A DNA stretch of 64,000 bases. It comes from Atopobiaceae bacterium UBA1367. Lineage in GTDB: Bacteria; Actinomycetota; Coriobacteriia; Coriobacteriales; Atopobiaceae. The translations under genes and the position numbers were made by a program. Under the pieces are notes generated by a model. The model was not told the DNA's origin and made no database searches. It worked only from the letters and a program-made list of their open reading frames with translations. The stretch is taken from contig DBRN01000012.1 of NCBI GenBank assembly GCA_002305995.1, positions 383,910-447,909 of the forward strand. The letters run 5' to 3'. This document shows, one piece after another, positions 50,433 through 61,970 of the stretch; within the stretch, counting starts at the first letter, position 1; each line of letters opens with the position of its first letter.

Positions 50433-52845
50433 GGGAGGGCCCACCCTGCCCCCGCGGCCCACGCTGCCGCTCGCGCTCCATGCGCTTGTCGCAGCGGTCA
50501 CGGTCGAGCGACAGGTCATGCGATGCTCCTTCCAGGACATGGCCACGGCGAGCGCGGTCTGCGCATGCGCGGTCGTGGCAGGCGTCGTCCTGCTCCTGCT
50601 GACGTGGGCCGCGATGGCCCGGGGCGCACGACGGCCGCACTCGGTCGTGCTCGTCGTTGCGGCGAGCGCCCTCTCCGGCGCTCTCTCCGCGTCGCTCTGC
50701 AGCATGCGCCTGTCGGCCATGGAGGGTCGCCTGTCCCATGACGCCGTGTCGCGCTGGCGTCTCGAGGTGACGGGCGATCCCGTGCCCGGCGCGTATGGGT
50801 ATCGGATGCGATGCCGGATGGTGGGGGAGGGCGGCCTGTCTGGCGAGGTCTGGGTCACGGCCGATGCGGCGATCGAGCGCGGACGGCACATCAGGTGCGT
50901 CGGGCGCTTCTCGCGCCTTCGCGACGACGACTACGGCCGCAGCGGCTGGGCGCAGGGGATCTGCGGCTCCGTGCGTCTGGTGAGCATGCTCGAGGAGCGG
51001 GGTCCCCAGGGCGTGACGGGCGCCCTCACGCTCCTGAGAGATGCCGTCCGCTCATCCATCGACCCGCAGGCGGGCGAGGGGAGGGCGGTGCTCGCCGGCT
51101 GTGTGCTGGGGTATCGGACCACCCTCGACGAGCAGGGCCTCTCTGACGTCTTTGCGGCCTGCGGCATGGCGCACGTCGTGGCGGTGTCGGGCGCGCACCT
51201 ATCGGTGCTGGCCATGCTGATCGCGACGGTGCTGGAGCGCACCGGGCTCGGTGTCGCCCCCAGGCTTGGGGTCATGGTGCTGTCCACGGGTTCGTTCGTG
51301 CTGCTGTGCGGCGCGCCTGCGTCCGCCGTCCGCGCATGGGCCATGGCGGTCGCGGCGGGTGGGTCGCAGGTTGCCGGAAGACGCGCGCACGCCCTCTCGT
51401 CGGTCTCGCTCGCCGCCCTCGGCATGGCCCTGGCAGACCCTGCCGTGTCCGGCCAGCTTGGCTACGTCCTGTCGGTGAGCTCGGTCGCCGGCCTGTGCCT
51501 CCTTTCGCCCTATGCCGACTACGCCCTCCGCTCGCTCGTCCCCCGCCCGGCCCTGCCACGCGGCCTGGTCCGTGGCCTCAGAGGGCTTGTGCCGGGGTCA
51601 TCCGCCGCGCTTCGGCAGGTCCTGGGAGCGACGGTCGTCTGCCAGATGGTGACGATGCCCCTCACGGCATCGGTGTTCGGGCGCATCTCGCTGGTCGCAC
51701 CGCTTGCCAACCTCGTGCTCTCGCCCCTGCTCGGCTCCCTGCTGCCCCTGGGCTTCCTGTACGGGACGACGTTCTGGGTGCCCGGGCTCTCCGACGCGCT
51801 CCTGCGGCTCTGCGACCTCAACGCCACCGTGGTGGTGGCCGTCCTCCACGCGCTGTCCAGGATCCCCTATGCGTCCGTCCCGGCCCATGCGCTGGGCGCT
51901 CACGCGCCCCTGACGTGCGCGATCGTGCCGGTGGCCATCCTCGTCCTCTGGCCGCCCGTCAGCCGTCGCGCGTGCCACACGGCCTTGCTTGGCGCCTTGG
52001 GCCTGGCGGTGGCCCTCCACGTGCGGGTGCGCTACCTCGCCCCGCCGCGCGTGGCGATACTCGACGTCGGCCAGGGTGACGCCGTGCTCGTCCAGGACGG
52101 CCCGGCGGCAGTCCTCGTCGACACCGGTCCGGACGGCGCCGTCGTCGACGCGCTCGCGCGGGCGCACGTGGCACATCTCGACGCGGTGGTCCTGACCCAT
52201 CTGCACGACGACCACTGCGGAGGTCTCGATGATCTCGTCGGCATGGTGCCCTGCGATCGCGTCATGGTGGCCCATGGCGTCGGCGACGCCATGGGCGGCG
52301 AGCTGCTGCATGCCTGCGACGAGCTCACGTCGGCAGGGCCGACCGAGCTGGGCTATGGTGACGTGCTCGAGGTGGGAGGGTTCGATCTGCGCGTCGTCTG
52401 GCCGCGCGACACCGTTGCCGGCGACGAGAACCACGACTCCCTCGTGCTGGCCGTGACGTACCAGCAGGGCGCCCGGCGCCTGAGCGCCCTGCTCGCCGGC
52501 GACGCGGAGCGCGAGGTGGCGCAGGCGTGCGTGGATCGCGGGGACGTGGGCGACGTCGACCTGCTCAAGGTGGGGCACCATGGGTCGGAGGTGTCGCTCA
52601 CCCCGGCGTTGGCCGCGGCGCTCGAGGCGGAGGTCGCGGTCGCGAGCGCCGGCGAGGGCAACCCCTACGGGCATCCGCGCAGGGAGTGCGTCGAGATGCT
52701 CGAGGGGGCGGGCTCGCTGTTCCTCTGCACGAGGGACGTGGGCGACGTCGAGGTGCGCCCAGGGGTGGATGGCCCCTCGGTCGACACGCAGCGGCAGGGT
52801 CCGGCAGAGGGTGCGCGCCTAGGGCCGCCTGGTGCCCCCTCGTGA
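50425..52845 (+). CDS. comEC: DNA uptake channel protein ComEC/Rec2
   Basis: This 806-residue membrane protein translocates single-stranded DNA during natural transformation. N-terminal TM segments and an OB-like DUF4131 domain (about 60-190) precede the Competence domain of TM helices (about 210-510, GMAHVVAVSGAHLSVLA). The C-terminal metallo-beta-lactamase-like domain (about 540-790) has LDVGQGDAVLVQDG and the metal-binding THLHDDHCGG. With comEA it suggests competence, though pilus genes are not in the window. The GTG start lies in comEA's last codons. A small hairpin at 52888-52909 may follow. Confidence 0.9.
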   Translation: MSRGGPTLPPRPTLPLALHALVAAVTVERQVMRCSFQDMATASAVCACAVVAGVVLLLLTWAAMARGARRPHSVVLVVAASALSGALSASLCSMRLSAMEGRLSHDAVSRWRLEVTGDPVPGAYGYRMRCRMVGEGGLSGEVWVTADAAIERGRHIRCVGRFSRLRDDDYGRSGWAQGICGSVRLVSMLEERGPQGVTGALTLLRDAVRSSIDPQAGEGRAVLAGCVLGYRTTLDEQGLSDVFAACGMAHVVAVSGAHLSVLAMLIATVLERTGLGVAPRLGVMVLSTGSFVLLCGAPASAVRAWAMAVAAGGSQVAGRRAHALSSVSLAALGMALADPAVSGQLGYVLSVSSVAGLCLLSPYADYALRSLVPRPALPRGLVRGLRGLVPGSSAALRQVLGATVVCQMVTMPLTASVFGRISLVAPLANLVLSPLLGSLLPLGFLYGTTFWVPGLSDALLRLCDLNATVVVAVLHALSRIPYASVPAHALGAHAPLTCAIVPVAILVLWPPVSRRACHTALLGALGLAVALHVRVRYLAPPRVAILDVGQGDAVLVQDGPAAVLVDTGPDGAVVDALARAHVAHLDAVVLTHLHDDHCGGLDDLVGMVPCDRVMVAHGVGDAMGGELLHACDELTSAGPTELGYGDVLEVGGFDLRVVWPRDTVAGDENHDSLVLAVTYQQGARRLSALLAGDAEREVAQACVDRGDVGDVDLLKVGHHGSEVSLTPALAAALEAEVAVASAGEGNPYGHPRRECVEMLEGAGSLFLCTRDVGDVEVRPGVDGPSVDTQRQGPAEGARLGPPGAPS

Positions 52846-53042
52846 GGTTGTGGCATAGTGGTGGGATGGGAGGGGGTCGCCGGCGGAGGGCAGCGGCCCG
52901 GGCCTGCCCAACCCCCCCCTTTTCGTCATGAGCAGGGCGCTCGCGTCTGCCCAGGATCGCGCAGGACCAAGCCCCTCGAGTCACGCATGACGAACATGGT
53001 CATGGGCAGTTGTGGAAAGACCATCCACGAAGGGAGCATCGC

Positions 53043-54011
53043 ATGGCACGCGCGACCGAGGGCCTGCTGCCTGCCTACCTCGTCGTCGGCTCGGACGAGC
53101 TCAAGGCAAAGGAGGTCGTGGCTCGCCTGCGCAGGCGCCTCGAGTCCGGCTTCGAGGCCTTCAACCTCGACGAGCGCACGGGGGGCGCCGACACGGACGC
53201 CGCCGACCTGCTCGCCTCCCTCAATACCCTGCCCTTTGGGACGGGCTTCAGGCTCGTGCTGGTCCACGACGCCGACCGCCTTGCCAAGCAGGCCTCGGAG
53301 GCCATCGTCGCCTATCTCGCCGACCCGAACCCCGGCAGCGTCCTCTGCCTCGTCGCGGAGAGGCTGGCGAAGACCACGCGCCTCTACAAGGCCGTCGACG
53401 CCCTGGGCGCCCGCTCCGTCATCGACTGCGCTCCCGCGAAGCGCTGGGATCTCCCGAAGCGGGTCATGCGCATGGCGCAGACGCGCGGCATGGAGATGGA
53501 TGAGGCCGCGGCATCCGAGCTGATCGCCCGCGTGGGAGAGTCGACCACCATGCTGGACCAGCAGACGGGCACGCTCTGCGAGCTCTGTCGCGGTGCGGGG
53601 ACCATCAGGCGTGCCGACGTGGAGCGCTACGTGACCAGGGTTGCCGAGGTGAGGCCCTGGGACTTCCTCGATGCCCTGTGCGCGCGCGACGCGGCGCGCG
53701 CGCTCGAGCTCTATGGGATGATGCAGAGCCCCTCCGAGGTCGCGCTCGTCTCGATGCTCGTCGCGCGCCTGCGCGAGCTCGTGTGCGCGCAGGCGCTCGC
53801 GCGGCGCGGTCGCGGCGCCGACCTTGCCCGAACGCTGGGCAAGCAGGGATGGCAGGTCAAGAACCACCTGCGCTGGGCGCGCGGGTTCCCCTCCGGCCAG
53901 CTCGCCGGCGCGCTTGTCGCCTGCGCCCGCTGCGATCGGGCGCTCAAGTCGGGGGCTGATGCCAAGACGGCCTTCACGCAGCTCGTGCTCGAGGTGTGCG
54001 GGGCTGCCTAG
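53043..54011 (+). CDS. holA: DNA polymerase III delta subunit
   Basis: This 322-residue clamp-loader subunit opens the beta ring. It fits the HolA family in length and in the N-terminal LLPAYLVVGSDELKAKEVV near residues 8-26, and LVLVHDADRLAKQAS near 75-89. The last third (VRPWDFLDALCARDAARALELY) matches the delta helical domain. GAAGGGAG precedes the ATG. comEC-holA adjacency is widespread, and rpsT usually follows; here rpsT is found after the Kup transporter, so the order has been interrupted. Confidence 0.88.
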   Translation: MARATEGLLPAYLVVGSDELKAKEVVARLRRRLESGFEAFNLDERTGGADTDAADLLASLNTLPFGTGFRLVLVHDADRLAKQASEAIVAYLADPNPGSVLCLVAERLAKTTRLYKAVDALGARSVIDCAPAKRWDLPKRVMRMAQTRGMEMDEAAASELIARVGESTTMLDQQTGTLCELCRGAGTIRRADVERYVTRVAEVRPWDFLDALCARDAARALELYGMMQSPSEVALVSMLVARLRELVCAQALARRGRGADLARTLGKQGWQVKNHLRWARGFPSGQLAGALVACARCDRALKSGADAKTAFTQLVLEVCGAA

Positions 54012-54046
54012 GGGCGGGCGAGGTGCCAGGGGGCAAAGGCGGTGCG

Positions 54047-54769
54047 CTACGTCGCTGCCGGAACCGACACGGAGACCATGCGATAGCCGACGCCCACATG
54101 CGTCTGGATGTAGCGAGGCCTCGAGGAGTCCGCCTCTATCTTCTTGCGCAGGGTGCCCATGAGGACGCGCAGCGAGGCGAGGTCGCCGTCCTGGTCGCCG
54201 CCCCACACCTCGCGCAGGATGCGCTTGTGGGTGAGCACGCGGTCGACGTTGTGCGCCAGCAGGCAGAGCAGCCGGTACTCCATGGGCGTCAGATGGATCT
54301 CCGTGCCGTCGAGCGACACCGTCGCAGCCGCATAGTCGATGGCAAGGCCGTCGTTGACGAAGTTCGAACGGGGGAGGGGCGCGCCCTCCGCCAGGTAGGC
54401 CAGGTGACGCTCCGTCACCCGTATGAGCGCGAGGAGCTCGCTCACCGAGATGGGCCTCGAGAGGTAGTCGTCGGCCCCCGCATCGAGCGCCGCTATCTTG
54501 TCGGTGCCCTCCGCGCTCGCGGAGACCACGATGATCGGCACGATCGACCACGTGCGGACGCGCCTGATGAGCTCGATGCCGTCGATGTCGGGCAGCTCGA
54601 GGCCAAGCAGCATGATGTCGGGACGTCCCGATGCCATGGCGGCAAGGGCCTCGCTGCCGCTCGTGGCGATGGAGAGGCGATAGCCGTGGGTGGAGAGGGC
54701 CGTGGAGACGAGGCTGCAGAAGGCGGGGTCACCCTCCACCACGAGGATGGTGCGCGCACGTTCGGGCAT
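54047..54769 (-). CDS. KdpE-like response regulator lacking the phosphoacceptor Asp
   Basis: This 240-residue OmpR/PhoB-family regulator has a receiver closest to KdpE in segments (ALDAGADDYLS, HLTPMEYRLL, YIQTHVGVGYRM). Where KdpE has the phosphorylated Asp (LDLGLPD), this protein has LLGLELPD, Gly at residue 56. The acidic pocket reads VEGD and the conserved Lys is Arg105, so the receiver is probably not phosphorylated in the normal way. The C-terminal winged helix (about 130-235) looks intact. No sensor kinase is beside it. It is divergent from kup, with a candidate direct-repeat operator between them. Confidence 0.85.
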   Translation of the reverse strand: MPERARTILVVEGDPAFCSLVSTALSTHGYRLSIATSGSEALAAMASGRPDIMLLGLELPDIDGIELIRRVRTWSIVPIIVVSASAEGTDKIAALDAGADDYLSRPISVSELLALIRVTERHLAYLAEGAPLPRSNFVNDGLAIDYAAATVSLDGTEIHLTPMEYRLLCLLAHNVDRVLTHKRILREVWGGDQDGDLASLRVLMGTLRKKIEADSSRPRYIQTHVGVGYRMVSVSVPAAT

Positions 54770-54869
54770 GGCCGGGAACCTCCTCTGCCGGAAGCCGGAA
54801 GGGTGGGGACGAACGATCCGCTCGTCAGGCCGCAGTGTACTCCTGGCCTAAAGGCCGCATGAACGTCCC

Positions 54870-54886
54870 ATAAAGTTATCATAAAG
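54870..54886. promoter_or_regulatory. Candidate operator for the KdpE-like regulator
   Basis: Two ATAAAG hexamers start at 54870 and 54881, 11 bases apart, the phasing used by OmpR/PhoB-type dimers on one DNA face. They lie between the divergent regulator (start 54769) and kup (start 54991). Binding by this regulator is inference. Confidence 0.4.
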
Positions 54887-54990
54887 AACGCCGCCATTCG
54901 ACCCGTTCGGCCGCACGACGGGCCTCCCAGTGATAGATTGCCCGTTCAGTGTCGGATAATCGGCATACGTTCGTCTCTGATTGGAGCGAC

Positions 54991-57192
54991 ATGGAGCATA
55001 CCTCCGCCGGCACCGCCGCCAAGAAGGGCGCCCGCGCCACAGGCATCCCCCTGAGCGCCGGCATGATACTCGTCACGCTTGGCGTGGTGTATGGCGACAT
55101 CGGCACGTCCCCGATGTACACCCTCAAGGCCATCATGTCGGGCAATGGCGGCCTGCCCACCATGAGCCAGGACGTCGTGATCGGGGCGCTCTCGCTCATC
55201 ATCTGGACGATGACGCTCATCACCACCGTCAAGTACGTGATCGTCGCCATGAAGGCCGACAACCGCAACGAGGGCGGTATCTTCGCGCTGTACAGCCTCG
55301 TGCGCCACTGCGGGCGCTGGCTCATCGTCCCGGCGATGGTGGGAGGGGCGGCCCTGCTTGCCGACGGCATCCTGACGCCGGCGGTGACGGTCACCACGGC
55401 CATCGAGGGCCTGCGCACCATCGACGCCATCCACCGGGTCATCGGCGACAGGCAGTCCGTCGTCGTGGTCATCACGATCCTCATCCTCTGCGTGCTCTTC
55501 GCGGTCCAGCGCGCGGGCACGTCGACCATCGGTAGGGGCTTTGGCCCCATCATGACGCTGTGGTTCGCCTTCCTGGCCGTGGCGGGCCTCACCAACCTCC
55601 TGCAGGACCTGTCGATCCTGCGCGCCCTCAACCCGCTGCGCGGCCTCATGTTCCTCTTTGACTTCAAGCTCAACCAGGCGGGCCTCATGGTGCTGGGCAA
55701 CGTCTTCCTCTGCACGACGGGCGCCGAGGCCCTGTATTCCGACATGGGACACGTCGGCAAGCAGAACATCTACGTGAGCTGGCCCTTCGTCAAGGTCGCC
55801 CTGATCATCAACTATCTGGGGCAGGGGGCATGGATCAGCCAGCACCAGGGCGATGCCGCCCTGGCACAGGTCCCCGACCTCAACCCGTTCTTCCAGATGC
55901 TTCCCGAGAGCGTGCGCATCTTTGCCGTGCTGCTCTCCACCTTTGCCGCCATCATCGCCTCCCAGGCCCTCATCACCGGCTCGTACTCGATCATCTCCGA
56001 GGCGATTCGCCTCGACCTCATGCCGCACATGAAGATCAACTACCCGTCAGAGAACAAGGGGCAGATCTATATCCCGCTGGTGAACAAGATCATGTGGGTC
56101 GGCTGCATCGGCGTCGTGCTGCTGTTCAGGACGTCCGAGCACATGGAGGCCGCCTACGGCCTGGCTATCACGGTCACCATGCTCATGACCACGATGCTGC
56201 TCTTCGCCTACCTCTCCCGCGTTCGCGGCGCAGGTCTGGTCGCGGTGCTCTTCGCGATCGCCTTCGGGGCCATCGAGGCGATGTTCTTCGTCTCCAGCCT
56301 CACCAAGTTCTTCCATGGCGGCTATGTGACGGTCATACTGGCGCTCTCGATCTTCATGGTCATGTACGTGTGGCGCCGCGGCACGGCCGTGGAGCGCACG
56401 CAGAGCGTGTACCTCCCGGTGCGCGAGTATCTCGACCAGCTCGACCGGCTGCGCAACGATGGGGAGCTTCCCTACGTGGCCGACAACCTCGTCTTCCTGA
56501 CGAACGACTCCTCGCTCGAGCGCCTCGATCGCGACATCCTCTACTCCATCCTCAACAAGCGTCCCAAGCGCGCGCGAGCCTACTGGTTCCTGAACGTGCA
56601 GGTCACCGACGAGCCGGACACCCACGAGTTCTCGGTGAACGACTTTGGCACGAACTTCGTGTTCAAGGTGCAGCTGCGACTGGGCTTCAGGGTCAACCAG
56701 CGCATCAACGAGTACCTGTACCAGATCGTGCAGACGATGGTGGGCCAGGGAAAGATCGCCCCCCAGCAGCATCGCTACTCGATCTACCGCTCCGAGAGCA
56801 ACGTGGGCGACTTCAAGTTCTGCATGATCCGCAAGGTGCCCTCCGCCTCCAACGACATCTCCGAGCGCGACCGCGACGTGATATCGACGAAGTACGCCAT
56901 CCGCAGCCTCTGCGGATCCCCCGCCGAGTGGTACGGCCTCGAGAACTCCAGCATCCTGCTCGAGTACGTCCCGCTGTTCGCGCGCTCGAAGCGTCAGCAC
57001 AAGCTCGCCTACGTCGAGCTGCCCGAGGAGGTCGCCGCCCAGAACGTGGCGAGGCCGCGTGCCGACGAGGACATCTTCTCGGTGACCATGCGCGACGCGC
57101 ATGACTACGAGGCCGCCGAGGTCCAGGCGGACGTCATCGGCGGCAACACCGCCAGCTTCGTCCCCATGACCATGGACGCCGAGGACGAGTGA
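54991..57192 (+). CDS. kup: Kup-type potassium uptake transporter
   Basis: This 733-residue KUP/HAK/KT transporter is likely a K+/H+ symporter. The first helix carries LGVVYGDIGTSPMYTLKA near residues 24-41. GGIFALYSLVRH near 93 and EALYSDMGHVGKQNI near 248 are conserved. About 12 TM helices are followed by a long cytoplasmic C-terminal domain (from about 470). GGAG precedes the ATG at 54991; a GTG at 54949 lies in frame but has no good site. Divergence from a KdpE-like regulator suggests potassium-responsive control. It converges with rpsT. Confidence 0.9.
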   Translation: MEHTSAGTAAKKGARATGIPLSAGMILVTLGVVYGDIGTSPMYTLKAIMSGNGGLPTMSQDVVIGALSLIIWTMTLITTVKYVIVAMKADNRNEGGIFALYSLVRHCGRWLIVPAMVGGAALLADGILTPAVTVTTAIEGLRTIDAIHRVIGDRQSVVVVITILILCVLFAVQRAGTSTIGRGFGPIMTLWFAFLAVAGLTNLLQDLSILRALNPLRGLMFLFDFKLNQAGLMVLGNVFLCTTGAEALYSDMGHVGKQNIYVSWPFVKVALIINYLGQGAWISQHQGDAALAQVPDLNPFFQMLPESVRIFAVLLSTFAAIIASQALITGSYSIISEAIRLDLMPHMKINYPSENKGQIYIPLVNKIMWVGCIGVVLLFRTSEHMEAAYGLAITVTMLMTTMLLFAYLSRVRGAGLVAVLFAIAFGAIEAMFFVSSLTKFFHGGYVTVILALSIFMVMYVWRRGTAVERTQSVYLPVREYLDQLDRLRNDGELPYVADNLVFLTNDSSLERLDRDILYSILNKRPKRARAYWFLNVQVTDEPDTHEFSVNDFGTNFVFKVQLRLGFRVNQRINEYLYQIVQTMVGQGKIAPQQHRYSIYRSESNVGDFKFCMIRKVPSASNDISERDRDVISTKYAIRSLCGSPAEWYGLENSSILLEYVPLFARSKRQHKLAYVELPEEVAAQNVARPRADEDIFSVTMRDAHDYEAAEVQADVIGGNTASFVPMTMDAEDE

Positions 57193-57196
57193 CGCA

Positions 57197-57272
57197 GGCG
57201 CGGCCGGGGAGAGATGCTCTCCCGGCCGCGCCAGAGGGCGCGGGGGCCCAGGCAGCACCCTGGACCCCCGCG
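57197..57272. terminator. Two hairpins between convergent kup and rpsT
   Basis: Hairpin 1 (57197-57232): GGCGCGGCC-type arms, about 16 bp with one extra base. Hairpin 2 (57239-57272): CGCGGGGG pairs with CCCCCGCG and CCAGG with CCTGG, one mismatch. Little T-run on either side. Likely a bidirectional transcription barrier. Confidence 0.6.
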
Positions 57273-57297
57273 CGTCGTCGGTCGATGTGAGACGAGG

Positions 57298-57561
57298 CTA
57301 GCTGATGGTGTTGGCGAGCCTCTGGACGCCGCTCTTGCGCTTGGCGGCCTGGTTCTTGTGGATGATGCCCTTGGAAGCAGCCTTGTCGAGTTTGCGGCAG
57401 GCGGCGCTGGCGGCGGCCTGCGCGGCGTCGGCCTCGCCGGCCTCCACGGCTGCGCGGACCTTCTTGACATAGGTCTTGAGCTCGGAGCGGACGGCCCTGT
57501 TGCGGATGCGGGCCTTCTCGGCGGTCTTGATGCGCTTCTTCTGAGACTTGATGTTTGCCAC
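57298..57561 (-). CDS. rpsT: 30S ribosomal protein S20
   Basis: This 87-residue primary 16S-binding protein is basic and helical: ANIKSQKKRIKTAEKARIRN near residues 2-21, then SELKTYVKKVRAAVEAG, and a C-terminal KGIIHKNQAAKRKSG. The GTG at 57561 follows AAAGGGAA; longer frames upstream lack a matching S20 N-terminus. It is divergent from lepA, with 107 bases between starts. Confidence 0.93.
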   Translation of the reverse strand: MANIKSQKKRIKTAEKARIRNRAVRSELKTYVKKVRAAVEAGEADAAQAAASAACRKLDKAASKGIIHKNQAAKRKSGVQRLANTIS

Positions 57562-57668
57562 GGTACGTTCCCTTTCGATCCTGTCGAGTGAGGCCTCTGC
57601 GTTGAGACACGGTGAGGTCAACCTCGCAACTATAGCACGCCGCCTGCCCATGCGCTATCATTTCTCGC

Positions 57669-59476
<1,808 letters not shown>

Positions 59477-59480
<4 letters not shown>

Positions 59481-60547
59481 CGCCGTCTGGCAGCTCGGCG
59501 CCCGCCGACATCCTGCGCGCCTACGCCCCGCAGGCGGGCCTGCGTGCGACCTTGGAGCCCTTTGCCCGCGATGCTGACCTCCGCGCGCGCCTTGCGGCCA
59601 ACCCCTTCCTGATGGCGCCGATGGCGGGCGTCTCGGACGCGGCGTACCGGATGATGGCGCGTGCCGGCGGCGCCGCCCTGGCCTACAGCGAGATGGTGTC
59701 GGTGGCGGGCCTTCACTACGGTGGGGCCAAGACCTGGGAGCTCGTGCTGCCGCACGACCCCGAGCCCGACATCGCCGTGCAGCTCTTCGGCGCCGATCCG
59801 GCCCAGTTCCTCGAGGCGACCGACCTGATCTGCGAGCGCCTGGGCCCCCGGCTCGCGCTCATCGACGTCAACATGGCCTGCCCCGTCCCCAAGGTGACGA
59901 GGAAGGGGGAGGGGTCGGCGCTGCTTGACGATCCCGCGCGAGCCGCCCGCATCGTCGCCGCCTGCGTCTCCCGGGCGCACGTGCCGGTGACGGTGAAGGT
60001 CAGGAGCGCGCGACGCAGCGGCGAGCCCGAGGTCGCCGCCGAGTTCGCGCGCGCCATGGAGCAGGCAGGCGCCGCCGCGGTCGCCGTCCACGGGCGCACG
60101 GCGAGCCAGCTCTACCGTGGCGCGGCGGACTGGGGCGTCATCGGGCGGGTGGCCGATGTCGTCTCGGTTCCCGTCATCGGGTCGGGGGACGTGCGGTCCC
60201 CCGAGGCGGCCGTGCGCATGCTGCGCGAGACGGGCGCGACGGCGGTCATGGTCGCCCGGGGCAGCTACGGGAACCCCTGGGTGTTCGACGATGCGCGAAG
60301 GCTGCTGGGAGGCGTCGCCACCGAGGCCCCCACGATCGACCGGCGCCTCTCGGCCCTCTGCTGTCACGTGATGCTGCTCGAGGCGACGGGTGCCCACCTG
60401 GCACGCGCCAGGAGCCTCGCCGGATGGTACCTGCGGGGAATGCCGAACGCCGCGCAGTGGCGCGAGCGTGCCATGAGGTGCGCCACGGTGGGGGAGTACC
60501 TGCAGATGGTCGAGGCCATCCGTCTTGCCTGCGAGGCGCTCTCGTGA
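59477..60547 (+). CDS. dus: tRNA-dihydrouridine synthase
   Basis: This 356-residue FMN enzyme reduces uridines in the tRNA D-loop. It has the flavin-binding N-terminal motif FLMAPMAGVSDAAYR (about 44-58) and the catalytic-Cys motif DVNMACPVPKVTRKGEGSAL near 131-150. Then come VAVHGRTASQLY near 201 and IGSGDVRSPEA near 234, as in DusB. A roughly 40-residue N-terminal extension precedes the barrel. Start and stop both overlap neighbours (lepA and hemW), a translationally coupled trio. The exact site (e.g. position 17 or 20) is not readable. Confidence 0.92.
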
Positions 60548-61809
60548 CGGCATCTCCTCCCGCCGGTGGGGCGGTCCCGTGGCCCGCGCGGCCTCAGGTG
60601 CCCTCCGCCCATGCGCTCTACCTGCACCTGCCCTTCTGTGCGAGGAAGTGCGCCTACTGCGACTTTGCCTCCTGGGCCACGAGGGACGACGACCCGCTCG
60701 TGGTCGCCTACGTGCGCGCGCTGCGCGCGCAGCTGGCCGATCTCGAGGGGCTGGGGGTCCTTGGTTCCGTCACCACGGCCTACGTGGGCGGCGGCACGCC
60801 CACGCTCGTGGGGGCACGGCTCCTGGGGGAGCTGGTGGCAGACGTGCGCAGGCGCTGCTCCCGGCTGACGGAGCTCACGTGCGAGGCAAACCCCGACTCC
60901 CTGGGCGATGATATGCTCGAGGCGCTGGCGGAGTCTGGCGCCACGCGCGTCTCCATAGGCGTCCAGAGCCTGAGCGACCGTGAGCTTGTCAGCCTGGGGC
61001 GCATCCACGGTGCGCGCGAGGCGTGCGAGCGGGTATCCGCCGCCGTGGAGAGCGGCCTCGACGTGTCCTGCGACCTCATGTGCGCCATCCCTCACCAGAC
61101 CGAGGCAAGCTGGCGGGAGTCGCTTGCGGGAGTGCTCGGCTGTGGCGTGGGGCACGTGAGCGTGTACCCGCTCGCCATCGAGGATAAGACGGCGCTCGCG
61201 CGGCGCCTCGGTGGCACAGACCCCGCCTGGAACGACCCCGATGTGCAGGCCAGCCGCATGGCACAGGCGGCACTCATCCTCTCTGGGGCGGGGCTCACGC
61301 GCTACGAGGTGGCCAGCTATGCGCGCCCGGGCAAGCAGTGTGCCCACAACCGTGCGTACTGGACGGGCGTCCCCTACCTGGGGCTTGGTACGGGAGCGGC
61401 GTCAATGCTCACCCGCGAGGGCTATCTGCATCTGAGGACGTGCTGCCCCCAGCTGCCCGATCCTCCGGCAGGCGCAGTTCGCGTGCGGCTTACCGTGAGG
61501 ACGGGGCGTCGCGGGTTGGCTCGACACCCCTCGCTCGCGGGGCTCTCCTGTGACCTCGAGTTCCTGAGCGAGCGTGAGGCGCTGGCGGAGGACCTCATGC
61601 TTGGTGCGCGACTCTCGTCGGGCATCGCGCCCGAGCTGGTGCGGTCAGCGGAGCAGACCATGGGGGAGCGCTGGCGCCAGGCCCTGCGCGACGCCCTGCG
61701 GAAGGGGCTGGTCGCCAATGCCTGTGGTGGTGCGCTGGCACCCACGGAGCGCGGCTGGCTTTTGGGCAACGAGCTCTACGGCCTGCTCTGGGGCCTGGCC
61801 CGGGCGTGA
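60544..61809 (+). CDS. hemW: HemW-like radical SAM protein
   Basis: This 421-residue radical SAM protein has the cluster motif CARKCAYCDF (Cys spacing x3, x2) near residues 32-41. HemW features are LYLHLPFC just before it, GGGTPT near 83, NPDSLGDDMLEAL near 117 and KQCAHNRAYWTGVPYLG near 262. The family is a haem chaperone, often misnamed coproporphyrinogen oxidase. The GTG at 60544 overlaps the dus stop. It is upstream of J-domain genes, in the order lepA-hemW-...-dnaJ that many gram-positives show. Confidence 0.9.
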   Translation: MTASPPAGGAVPWPARPQVPSAHALYLHLPFCARKCAYCDFASWATRDDDPLVVAYVRALRAQLADLEGLGVLGSVTTAYVGGGTPTLVGARLLGELVADVRRRCSRLTELTCEANPDSLGDDMLEALAESGATRVSIGVQSLSDRELVSLGRIHGAREACERVSAAVESGLDVSCDLMCAIPHQTEASWRESLAGVLGCGVGHVSVYPLAIEDKTALARRLGGTDPAWNDPDVQASRMAQAALILSGAGLTRYEVASYARPGKQCAHNRAYWTGVPYLGLGTGAASMLTREGYLHLRTCCPQLPDPPAGAVRVRLTVRTGRRGLARHPSLAGLSCDLEFLSEREALAEDLMLGARLSSGIAPELVRSAEQTMGERWRQALRDALRKGLVANACGGALAPTERGWLLGNELYGLLWGLARA

Positions 61810-61970
61810 CCGCTCTGCCAAGGGGGCGAGCTCGGCCAGCCTCGGGCACACCCCCCTCCCATGCCTGTGGATTTGCGACAGCGAGACGTCTGCGCCAGGC
61901 ATATGACGGGTACAATGCAGCCCGTATGCCCGCCTAGGACTCCCGTCGCAGACCCCAGGAGCGCTCACGC

